From Methylococcus mesophilus (GTDB lineage: Bacteria > Pseudomonadota > Gammaproteobacteria > Methylococcales > Methylococcaceae), in assembly GCF_026247885.1 (NCBI RefSeq), contig NZ_CP110921.1:806001-870000 (forward strand): DNA of 64,000 nucleotides. The letters are read 5' to 3'. A model generated the notes under the pieces. That model made no database searches. It worked only from the letters and a program-made list of their open reading frames with translations, and was not told the DNA's origin. The translations under genes were made by a program, and so were the position numbers. Every line of letters begins with the position of its first letter. Position 1 is the first letter of the stretch. This document shows, piece after piece, positions 28,142-37,145 of this stretch.

Positions 28142-31100
28142 ATGCGTACCGAAACCGCTCAACCGATCGCCGTTATCGGCATGGCCTGCCGCTATCCCGG
28201 CGCCGGAAACCTGTTGCAACTGTGGGAAAACATTCTTGCCCGGCGCCAGCAATTCCGCGAAATGCCCGATGTCCGGCTGCCGCTAGGCGACTATTACGAC
28301 CCGGACCCTGCGGTCTCCGATAAAACCTATGGACGCAAAGCCGCGGTCCTCGACGGCTTCGAGTTCGATCCCGGCAGCTACCGCATCCCGAAGTCGACGT
28401 TCGATACCACGGACATCGTCCATTGGCTTTCGCTGGCCACGTCCCTGGAGGCGCTGAGCCATGCCCGCGTCAGCCGCGATTCCCTCCCGAAGGATACCGC
28501 CGGCGCAATCATCGGCAATACCCTGACGGGAGAGGAAACCCGCGCCGGCACGATGCGGCTGCGCTGGCCCTTCGTCCGCAGGGTGCTACGGAAGACGGCG
28601 GAGGCGCGCGGCCTCCCCGAAGACCTGATGCAGGAATTCGAAACCGCGATGGAGGAGGTCTACAAGTCGGTGTTCCCGGCAGTGAACGAAGACACGCTGG
28701 CCGGCAGCCTGGCCAATACCATCGCCGGCCGCATTTGCAACTACCTCGACTGGCACGGCGGCGGCTACATCGTTGACGGGGCCTGCTCATCGTCACTGCT
28801 GGCGGTGGCCACCGCCGCCGATTACCTGCAACAGGGCAAGATGGACTTGGCGATCGCCGGCGGCGTCGACGTGAGCCTCGACACGCTCGAACTGATCGGC
28901 TTCGCCAAGGCAACCGCCCTCACCCGCGACGAAATGCGGGTCTACGACCGGCGCGGCAAGGGATTCATTCCCGGCGAGGGCTGCGGCATGGTGGTGCTGA
29001 AACGGCTGGAGGATGCCCGCCGGGACGGCGACACGGTATATGCGGTATTGCGCGGCTGGGGCGTGTCGTCCGACGGCCGCGGCGGCATCACCGCGCCCAG
29101 CGCGAAGGGCCAGACCCAGGCGCTGCTGCGCGCCTACAGGGCGGCGGGCTACGCCCCCCAGACGCTGGCATTCGTGGAGGGCCACGGCACCGGGACCGCC
29201 GTGGGCGACCGCACCGAACTCGAGGGCGTGGCCGGCGCACTGGCGGCTCACGGTCCGGTCGAGGACCACTCGGTCGGCATGACCTCCTTCAAATCCATCG
29301 TCGGCCATACCAAGGCGGCAGCCGGCATCGGGGGATTCATCAAGGCGGTGTTGGCGGTCAACCGGCGCGTGGTGCCGCCCACTGCCGGCTGTGCCGAGCC
29401 GCACGCCAGCTTCGCCGATTCGGCGCGGGGGCTTTACCCGGTACTGGACGGGCAGATAAAGGCGCCAGGCGAGCGCCTGCGCGCCGGTGTTTCGGCCATG
29501 GGGTTCGGCGGCATCAACTGCCACGTGACTCTGGAAAGCGGCGACCCGCCTGCGCCGGAACTCGCCCCCTCCCTGCCGGAGCGGATCCTGCTGGCCAGCC
29601 GCCAGCATACGGAAGTTTTTCCATTCTCGTCTTCCGACCCACACTCGCTGCTCCGAACCGTGCGCGTATTTCTGCAGCAGGTCAGAGGAATGGCGGCCGG
29701 AGAACTGGTGGACGCGGCGGCCCAGGCGGCGGCCCTGGCCGATGACCGGCCCTGGCGGGCGGCGGCGGTCGCCGGTTCGGTCGAAGAGCTCGAAGCCCGG
29801 CTCGAACTGCTGGCGCAGCGGCTGGAGCAAGAGCTCCCGGCGGCGGGCACCTTGTGGCAGGGAGATCAAGTCTGGATCGGCCACGCGGCCGCCCCGCAGC
29901 GGGTCGGCTTCCTGTTTCCGGGCCAAGGCTCCCAGCAGATCGGGATGGGCCGCAGCCTGGTGGAGCGTTTCGAATGGGCGCGGGACACCATCGAACGCTC
30001 GGACTCCGAATCGGCGGCATTGCGCCCCAACGGCCAGGACGGCCCCCTGAGCCGGTTGTACCTGCGCCCCAGCGAGCGCGATCCGGCGAAAACGCTCGAA
30101 CCGGCCTGGATGGCGGAGCTGACCGCCACCGAAAACGCCCAGCCTGCGATCTGCACCACCTCCCTTCTGTGGAAACAACGGCTCGAATCGCTCGGCATCC
30201 TTCCCGCCGTAGTCGGAGGACACAGCCTGGGCGAACTCACCGCGCTGTCCGCGGCCGGCGCTTATGACACTTCGACCCTCATCCGTCTGGCAACCCTGCG
30301 GGGGCTCGCCATGGCGGCGCCGGAAGGCGAGGCAGGCGCCATGGGTGTGCTGGCCTGCGACGCCTCGGCCGCGGAGGCGATCATCGCCCGCGCGGCGAGC
30401 GGCTATTGCGCGATCGCCAACGTCAACTCGCCATCGCAGACCGTGATTTCGGGCGAGCGTACGGCCGTGTCCCGCGCCGTCGAGCTGGCGAACGCCGATG
30501 GCATCCGCGCCAGCCTGTTGCCGGTATCCAATGCCTTCCATTCGAAACTGGTCGAAAGCGCAGGGGAGAACTTCCGGCGGGGCGCTGACCTCCCCGACCG
30601 CGCCGGCGACCTGACCGTGCGGGTATTCTCCAGCATCGACGGCAGCGAAATCGCGTCCGGCGCGGACCTGCGCGCGCACCTGTCCCGCCAAGTCGTATCG
30701 CCGGTGAACTTCACCCGCCTGCTGGAAACGATGTCGGACCATTGCGACTGGCTGGTGGAAGTCGGTCCGGGCCGGGTGCTTTCAGGACTGGCGCAAAGCC
30801 ACGCCGCTGTCCGCGTGCGTCCCTGCCTGCCGGTCGAAGGGCGGCCGGGACGCGACGGCGATTTCAATGCGGTGGTGGCCGAAGCCCATGTTCGCGGACT
30901 CGCCCTGCGCTGGGAACGCCTGTACGAAAACCGGCTGGTGCGGCCCTTCGTACCGGCGTCGGAACGCAAGTTCTACGTTGCGCCCTGCGAACGCGAACTC
31001 GCCGCCGTCCCCGCCGCCGCAGGGTCCCGCCCCCTCCTGACGGCCGGTCCGCTCCGCCGGATCGAGGGGCAAGCAAATTCCGATCTCGCCCAGTTGTCGG

Positions 31101-34100
31101 AAACGCTGACGGCGGCCTTCCGCGACGCCGTTCACGCCGAGCACGCCGCGGTGCTGCTGTACGAACAGGCCGAGGATGCCTTGCGGGTCGTCCTGCCCTT
31201 CGACGCCTTCGCCAATCGGCTGAGCGCCGCCGACGGCATCTTCGCCGACGTGCTCCGCTCCGGGGCGCCGGAGGCCATCGAAGTGCTGGGGGAAGATCCC
31301 CGTTTCCGGGCCGAACTCGAAGCCCTCGGCGTCCCGCTCGAATGGACCGCTCTTTACGTGCCTTTCCCCAGCGGAGCCGGCCACCCTCTCGGCCTGGTTC
31401 GCGTCGCCCGACGGCCCGGCGAACCCTTTACCCCAATGGACGCCGAAATCCTGGCCGAGCTGGCGGCGATTGCCGCACCCGGCCTGATCCAGGCCTACAT
31501 GGCCGAACGCGCCCGCGAACTGCAGGGAATCGAGACGCTGCTGCACGGCGCGGTGGCGAGAGGAACCGCGGACCGGCCCCCGGAGGCAATCATCGGCAAC
31601 CTGGTGGAATCGGCCAAGGACAGCCTCGGAGCCGAATACGGCGCGATCCTGCTGCACGACCGCGACACCGGCACGCTCCATCCCGCCATCCACGACAAGG
31701 CCGAAGTCCTGCGCCTGAGCGCCGAGAGCGGCATCCCCGGCGAAGTATTCGCGACCCGGCGCTCCCTGCATTTGGCCAATGCCCATGCCGACCCGCGTTT
31801 CGAGCCGGCGCTCGACCGTCTCGCCGGCACCCGCACCCGCACCGTAGACTGTGTTCCCATCCTGACGATCCAGCATTCTCCGCTCGGCGTGCTGCTACTG
31901 GTGAACCGCCGGTTTCCCGGCAACCGGGATTACCTGGCGGAACTGGGTCTGAGAATCGGCGCCCTGCTGGCCAGCCGGCCACTGCTGGACCGCATGCGGG
32001 CCGTCTCGGAAGGCCTGAAGGGCGAGATCGTCGCCGAGGTGCCGCGGCCCCCGGCGGAATGGTCACCTGAACCAGTGGCCGCCGCTCCCGAAACCGCTGA
32101 CGTGACGGCTGCCTCGGCGCGCAGGGTCGTCCTGGAGCTGCTGGCCGAACGCACCGGCTTCGCGATCGACACATTGAAAGACGACGCCCGCCTGATTGAC
32201 GACCTCAACCTGGATTCGATCAAGATCGGCAGCTTGCTCGGCGATGCCGCGATCCGCCTGGGCGTGCAAGGAAAGATCGATCCGATGCGAATGAACGCCG
32301 AGACCGTCGGCAATGTGATCGAGTCCTTCGACGCCGTCGCCGCACCCGCGGCGCCTGCAAAGGCCTCCGCAGTGCCGGCGCCGGCATCGGCGATGGACCT
32401 GCTGCTCGGCCTGGTCGCCGAGCGCACCGGCTTCAGCCGCGACTGTCTGGCGCCCGACCAGCGCCTGCTGGACGACCTCAACATCGATTCGATCAAAGCC
32501 GGCGCGCTGTTAGGCGACCTCATCCTCAGCACCGGCACCCAGGACCGGATCGAAGCCGCGCCGCTGGCCAACGCGACCCTGGGGGAAATTGCCGCCGCGC
32601 TCCAGGCCGCGATCGGCGGAGATTCCGCACGCTGCGAACCGGCGGCGGCTGCCGCAACGGAACCCGCAAGACGCATGCACTGGGTGAGGGCATTCAACCA
32701 GGCTAGAGTCGCCGCTCCGCTCCTTTCGCCTTCGGCCGCGACGGAACCTCCAGCCGGCGAATGTCTCATCCTGCTCCCCCAAGCCGGCGTTCCATTCGGA
32801 GAGAATCTGGGACGGCGCCTTGCCGCCCGCGTGCTGAATGCGAGGGCTCTGGACGAGGCCCATCTCGCGGACGGCACCAAACGGCTGGTGGTCGTGCTAT
32901 CGGATACCCATGCGCCGCGCACCGGCTCGGTCGCCGGCGCCGGTATCCACGAGCTCGCGGTGATTCACGGTCTGGCCCGACGGGCTCCCGCCGCCTGGCG
33001 AAACCTGAGGAGCATCATCTTCCTCCAGCGCAGCGGCGGCAGCGAGCTGCCGGGTGGCGGGGCGCCCAGCGCCTGGTCCTTCGCCGGCAGCCTTTCGCTG
33101 GAACGGCCGGAACTCGAGGTCGGCGTGATCGATTTCGATCCCTCCCTGGCCGCCGATTTCGTCGCCGACCGGACCCTGGCCGAACTGTCCGGACAGCCCG
33201 GCTACAAGGCGGTGGAATACGACGCCGAAGGCATGCGCTGGACCCGCTGCATCCGCCCGGTCGAGCCCGAGGACTGCGCGGCGCGCTCGATCGAATGGTC
33301 GGCGAAGGACGTGGTCCTGGTCACCGGCGGCGGCAAGGGCATCACCGCGGAGTGCGCGCTGGCGTTCGCCCTTGAGACCGGCGTCAGGCTCGCCCTGGTC
33401 GGCCGCTCGCCGGCACCGCAGCCCGGCGAAACCGGAGAACTGGCGGCGACCCTGCAGCGGTTCGCGGAAGCGGGCATCGACTGCCGGTACTACGCGGCCG
33501 ATGTCGCCGATTACCCGGCAATGGAACGGGCCGTCGCGACGATCCGGGGCGAAATGGGGCCGGTGACCGGCGTGATCCATGGCGCCGGCACCAATACCCC
33601 GCGGCCCGTGGCCGAGGTCTCCGCCGAACAGGCCCGGCTCGAAATCGCGCCCAAGCTGCAAGGCGCCGAGAACCTGCTGGCCCTGTTCGAGAACCATCCG
33701 CCCAAGCTGTTCGCGGCACTGACTTCGATCATCGGTGTGACCGGCATGAAGAACAACGCCTGGTACGCCTATTCGAACGAAGCGGTGGCGCGGCTGCTCG
33801 ACGGATTCGCACAAGCCCATCCGGACACGGCGGTAGTCTGCCATGCCTTCAGCGTATGGGACGAGGTCGGCATGGGCGTGAAGCTCGGCAGCGTCCGCCA
33901 CCTGGGCCAATTGGGCATCGACGCCATTCCGATCTCCGAGGGCGTGCGCCAGTTCCTGCGCTGGATGCGCACCGCGCCGCCGGCACGGGAAGTGATCGTG
34001 GCCGCCAGTGCCGACGGCCTTGCCACCTGGGTTCGCCCCCCGATGGCCGAGGCGACCACCCCGCCCGGCCGATTCCACGGCGAGGTGCAACGCTTCGAGG

Positions 34101-36886
34101 CAGGGATAGAACTCATCACCCAGGTCAGCCTCGACACCCGGCACGATCTCTATCTGGCCGACCACGACTACCGCGGTTCCCTGCTCCTGCCTACCGTCAT
34201 GGGGCTGGAAGCCATGGCCCAGGCGGTACTGCGGGTCGCCGGGAGTGCGGAGACGGCGGTCGTGCGGATCGAGGACATCCGGCTGGAACGGCCGATCGTC
34301 GTGAGCCGGGAACGGCCGCAGCGCATCGAGATACGGGCGCTGGCGCTGGAACGCACGGAGGTCTCTGACCCGGTCGTGGTGGAAGCGTCGATCCATGCCG
34401 AACAGACCGGCATGGAACCTGCGCATTTCGCTGCCCGCTTCGTGCTGGGGCGGCGTCGAGACGCCGCAGCGGGAGAAACCGCTCTGCCGCCGCGCCAGTT
34501 GCTGGGCATCGTGCCGAAGATCGATCTCTACGGCGGCGTGCTGTTCCAGGGGCCGCTGTTCCAACGTATCAGCGGCGTGGAATCACTGGACGACAGCCAT
34601 GTCGTTTTCGTGACCGAGGCAAAGGGTGAGACGATTCGTAACCCCGAAGGATTCTCGGATACGGTGCGGGCTCCGCTGGTGCTGGGCGATCCGTTCTACC
34701 GCGACACCCTGCTGCAGGCCGCCCAGATATCGCTAACACCGGAAGTCTGCCTGCCGGTCCGTATCGGACGCATCGACCTCTATAGCGGCGATGCGCCCGG
34801 CGCCAGCTATCGGGCCGAAGCCAAGGTCGTCGGACGCAACGGCAGCCGGATACTGGGAGAAGTCACGGTGTTCGACGGCCAGAACCGGGTCATCGAGCGC
34901 ATCACTGGCTACGAAGTGCAGAGGCTGGATCGGCGCGCCGATCTGCCGACCCCGGCCCAACTGCTGGCGCGGGCAAACTTGTCGGACGATCCGGCGCTGC
35001 AGAGCGAAGCGGACCAAAGGGCCCGTGAATTCGGTCTTTCGGCCCCATCCGTGATCGTCCGCAACATTCCCAATCTCCATGCCAGCAAGCGCGACAGAAG
35101 GCGCGTCATATGCCGTCCGGTCTTTCACGCTGCGGTTCGCGAGGCCGGGCTCCGCTTCGCCGTAGATACCTCGCACCTCGAGGTACGCTGGCTGGAAACC
35201 GGCAAACCGGTGCTGTACCGCTCGCACAGCCGGTCGGGAACGGATGCGGCGGGCGGACTCATGGAGCCGGAAGCGGCTTTCGCACCGCTGGAAGTATCAC
35301 TGAGCCATGACGACGAGGTTCTGCTTTGCGTTGCCGGCATGGGGCTCCAAGGCTGCGATCTGGTGGGTCCAATCCAGCGCAGCCGGGATCAATGGCGTGC
35401 GATGCTGAACGCCGGGCTGTTTGCACTCGTCGACCGCCTGGAACGCGAAGGGGACGCACTGGATGAGGCCGGAACGCGGGTTTGGTCTGCGCTGGAGGCG
35501 GCTATGAAGGCTCTCGATACCCGCGACATCACGCTGGATATCGAGGCCCGGCATGCCGATACCGTCCTGTTCCGCGCCACCTGGGAAGAGGTCCGGGTGC
35601 GGGTCGTGAGCTTCCCGGCAATGGTCGCCGGACGGAAGCGTTGCATGGTAGCCATGGTCGTAAACGGCGGGTCGAATCCGAACGGAAAGGATACGCTCGA
35701 TCGGGAACAGCGTGACGAGAGCTCACCGGAAACGGCGGAGGACGGACCGGTCCGGGAGGTTGCGGCAGCGACTCAACCCGAGACCGTGGCTGGACGCGAT
35801 GGATCTTGGACCCGTTGGCTGGCGGCGGGCGGAAATCCCTCCGATTTTCTCCGGGTCGAAACCCATATCGCCGACCCGGATTGCGACCACCATATCGCGT
35901 TCCGTTTTCCTCTGGCATTCAAAGATGGCGCCAACGCCGACGGTACGCTTTATTTCTCCCGCTTCTTCGAGTGGATGGGACGGCTCAGGGAAATGGCGCT
36001 AAGGCCTGTTTTGGCCCGGCTCACCGACGAATTCACATCGGGCGAGCATGCCTGGGTCACCAACCGTTCCTGGGCATCCATCGAAAGGCCGGTACATGCG
36101 GGGGAGATCATGGAGGTGTCATGCCGCTTCCTTGGCCGCAATGGCCCCGGGGATTCGACGGTCGCCGTCGGATTCGAATGGCACCGGGTCCTGCCTGATG
36201 GGACGCAGGAGCGCGTGGCAACCAGCCAGATCCAGATGACCTGGGCCAGGGTCGTCTCCCACGGGGTGGTCACGCCCGAACCGTATCCGCCGTATCTCGA
36301 CGGCTTCTTCCGGGAGCTCGGATCCACGGCCGACGGGTTCGAACAAAATGACCAGCCCAGCCATGTCCCCGCATCGGACCGCATCGGCGCCGCCTTGTGG
36401 CGCGAAAAACCGGGGCCCGTCGCCGGCCTGGTGCTTTCCGAGCAGAATGTCGCCACCTCGCCGAATGACGCGAATCTGGTGGGCAATATCTACTATTCGA
36501 AGTACTATGAGTTGCAAGGGGTACTCCGGGATGGCTATTTTTACGGCATCGTTCCCGATGCCTATCGGATCGGCGAAGCGCAAGGAGGCTTTCGGTGCAT
36601 CTTCACCGAAGTCCGGCACCTCCGGGACGCAATGCCGTTCGATACCATCAAAGCCCGTATGTATTTGGCAGGGATCTACCAAAAAGGCGTCGTACTGGCA
36701 TTCGACTTTTTCCGGCTCATGCCCGGCGGCCGATCGGAAAAACTTGCCACCGGCACGCATGTAGCGGCCTGGAGGGCGACGGCGGAAGCCGGCAGCATCG
36801 CTGACCTGCCAGCAGCGCTGCGTGACCATTTGCTCGGCAAAGTCAGGAAAGACATACTGGAGATGAAGAGCAGATCGGCTGCTTGA
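28142..36886 (+). CDS. Giant iterative type I polyketide synthase: KS-AT-GAF-GAF-ACP-ACP-KR-DH-PPTase-hotdog-hotdog
   Basis: A 2,914-residue synthase. AGGAGG eight bases before ATG supports the start. KS (1-470): Cys215 in DGACSSS, His348 in EGHGTGT, His389 in GHTKAAAG. AT (590-900): Ser695 in GHSLGE, His800 in AFHS (malonyl type). Two GAF domains follow (about 980-1125 and 1130-1290; the second reads GIPGEVFATRRSLHL, HADPRF, TRTRTVDCVPI). Two ACPs carry Ser1359 and Ser1450 in DSIK. KR: LVTGGGKGI, Tyr1875/Asn1879. DH: His2008 in HDYRGSLLLP and DTLLQ. A PPTase-like part (about 2,380-2,480: SLSHDDEV, VWSALEAAMKAL) precedes two CalE7-like hot-dogs with Asn2598 and Asn2778. The core order matches enediyne/polyene synthases, which self-phosphopantetheinylate and make a conjugated polyene. 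GAF domains and fused thioesterases are odd. Confidence 0.9.
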   Translation: MRTETAQPIAVIGMACRYPGAGNLLQLWENILARRQQFREMPDVRLPLGDYYDPDPAVSDKTYGRKAAVLDGFEFDPGSYRIPKSTFDTTDIVHWLSLATSLEALSHARVSRDSLPKDTAGAIIGNTLTGEETRAGTMRLRWPFVRRVLRKTAEARGLPEDLMQEFETAMEEVYKSVFPAVNEDTLAGSLANTIAGRICNYLDWHGGGYIVDGACSSSLLAVATAADYLQQGKMDLAIAGGVDVSLDTLELIGFAKATALTRDEMRVYDRRGKGFIPGEGCGMVVLKRLEDARRDGDTVYAVLRGWGVSSDGRGGITAPSAKGQTQALLRAYRAAGYAPQTLAFVEGHGTGTAVGDRTELEGVAGALAAHGPVEDHSVGMTSFKSIVGHTKAAAGIGGFIKAVLAVNRRVVPPTAGCAEPHASFADSARGLYPVLDGQIKAPGERLRAGVSAMGFGGINCHVTLESGDPPAPELAPSLPERILLASRQHTEVFPFSSSDPHSLLRTVRVFLQQVRGMAAGELVDAAAQAAALADDRPWRAAAVAGSVEELEARLELLAQRLEQELPAAGTLWQGDQVWIGHAAAPQRVGFLFPGQGSQQIGMGRSLVERFEWARDTIERSDSESAALRPNGQDGPLSRLYLRPSERDPAKTLEPAWMAELTATENAQPAICTTSLLWKQRLESLGILPAVVGGHSLGELTALSAAGAYDTSTLIRLATLRGLAMAAPEGEAGAMGVLACDASAAEAIIARAASGYCAIANVNSPSQTVISGERTAVSRAVELANADGIRASLLPVSNAFHSKLVESAGENFRRGADLPDRAGDLTVRVFSSIDGSEIASGADLRAHLSRQVVSPVNFTRLLETMSDHCDWLVEVGPGRVLSGLAQSHAAVRVRPCLPVEGRPGRDGDFNAVVAEAHVRGLALRWERLYENRLVRPFVPASERKFYVAPCERELAAVPAAAGSRPLLTAGPLRRIEGQANSDLAQLSETLTAAFRDAVHAEHAAVLLYEQAEDALRVVLPFDAFANRLSAADGIFADVLRSGAPEAIEVLGEDPRFRAELEALGVPLEWTALYVPFPSGAGHPLGLVRVARRPGEPFTPMDAEILAELAAIAAPGLIQAYMAERARELQGIETLLHGAVARGTADRPPEAIIGNLVESAKDSLGAEYGAILLHDRDTGTLHPAIHDKAEVLRLSAESGIPGEVFATRRSLHLANAHADPRFEPALDRLAGTRTRTVDCVPILTIQHSPLGVLLLVNRRFPGNRDYLAELGLRIGALLASRPLLDRMRAVSEGLKGEIVAEVPRPPAEWSPEPVAAAPETADVTAASARRVVLELLAERTGFAIDTLKDDARLIDDLNLDSIKIGSLLGDAAIRLGVQGKIDPMRMNAETVGNVIESFDAVAAPAAPAKASAVPAPASAMDLLLGLVAERTGFSRDCLAPDQRLLDDLNIDSIKAGALLGDLILSTGTQDRIEAAPLANATLGEIAAALQAAIGGDSARCEPAAAAATEPARRMHWVRAFNQARVAAPLLSPSAATEPPAGECLILLPQAGVPFGENLGRRLAARVLNARALDEAHLADGTKRLVVVLSDTHAPRTGSVAGAGIHELAVIHGLARRAPAAWRNLRSIIFLQRSGGSELPGGGAPSAWSFAGSLSLERPELEVGVIDFDPSLAADFVADRTLAELSGQPGYKAVEYDAEGMRWTRCIRPVEPEDCAARSIEWSAKDVVLVTGGGKGITAECALAFALETGVRLALVGRSPAPQPGETGELAATLQRFAEAGIDCRYYAADVADYPAMERAVATIRGEMGPVTGVIHGAGTNTPRPVAEVSAEQARLEIAPKLQGAENLLALFENHPPKLFAALTSIIGVTGMKNNAWYAYSNEAVARLLDGFAQAHPDTAVVCHAFSVWDEVGMGVKLGSVRHLGQLGIDAIPISEGVRQFLRWMRTAPPAREVIVAASADGLATWVRPPMAEATTPPGRFHGEVQRFEAGIELITQVSLDTRHDLYLADHDYRGSLLLPTVMGLEAMAQAVLRVAGSAETAVVRIEDIRLERPIVVSRERPQRIEIRALALERTEVSDPVVVEASIHAEQTGMEPAHFAARFVLGRRRDAAAGETALPPRQLLGIVPKIDLYGGVLFQGPLFQRISGVESLDDSHVVFVTEAKGETIRNPEGFSDTVRAPLVLGDPFYRDTLLQAAQISLTPEVCLPVRIGRIDLYSGDAPGASYRAEAKVVGRNGSRILGEVTVFDGQNRVIERITGYEVQRLDRRADLPTPAQLLARANLSDDPALQSEADQRAREFGLSAPSVIVRNIPNLHASKRDRRRVICRPVFHAAVREAGLRFAVDTSHLEVRWLETGKPVLYRSHSRSGTDAAGGLMEPEAAFAPLEVSLSHDDEVLLCVAGMGLQGCDLVGPIQRSRDQWRAMLNAGLFALVDRLEREGDALDEAGTRVWSALEAAMKALDTRDITLDIEARHADTVLFRATWEEVRVRVVSFPAMVAGRKRCMVAMVVNGGSNPNGKDTLDREQRDESSPETAEDGPVREVAAATQPETVAGRDGSWTRWLAAGGNPSDFLRVETHIADPDCDHHIAFRFPLAFKDGANADGTLYFSRFFEWMGRLREMALRPVLARLTDEFTSGEHAWVTNRSWASIERPVHAGEIMEVSCRFLGRNGPGDSTVAVGFEWHRVLPDGTQERVATSQIQMTWARVVSHGVVTPEPYPPYLDGFFRELGSTADGFEQNDQPSHVPASDRIGAALWREKPGPVAGLVLSEQNVATSPNDANLVGNIYYSKYYELQGVLRDGYFYGIVPDAYRIGEAQGGFRCIFTEVRHLRDAMPFDTIKARMYLAGIYQKGVVLAFDFFRLMPGGRSEKLATGTHVAAWRATAEAGSIADLPAALRDHLLGKVRKDILEMKSRSAA

Positions 36887-36912
36887 CGGAAACGTCGCTT
36901 GAAATACCTCGC

Positions 36913-36939
36913 CCGCCCTTTCCTTCCGGGAGAGGGCGG
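36913..36939. terminator. Hairpin after the polyketide synthase gene
   Basis: CCGCCCT at 36913-36919 pairs with AGGGCGG at 36933-36939 around a loop containing CCTTCCGGGAG, 26 bp after the synthase stop. No T run follows. It likely separates the synthase from the GGDEF/EAL gene, but may also be a short relative of the palindromic repeats. Confidence 0.4.
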
Positions 36940-37145
36940 AAACGAGGGCTATGGCGAATGGGTACAATGGTTGGCATCCGGAGCGTCCATTCCCCATGGC
37001 TACGATACGCAAAGCCGCCTTAAAATCCAGGAAGTTCGTCCCGACACCGAACACGGACCGAACGGTGGCGGACTCCTCCGGCGAAGGCGCTAAAATATCT
37101 CCGCCACGTCACGACAGACGTGGCCACGAGAACAAGAACCAATCA

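Noticed and set aside
28793-30742. Long minus-strand frame inside the polyketide synthase gene
   Set aside because: The sense frame has catalytic KS and AT residues here; the antisense product has no family.
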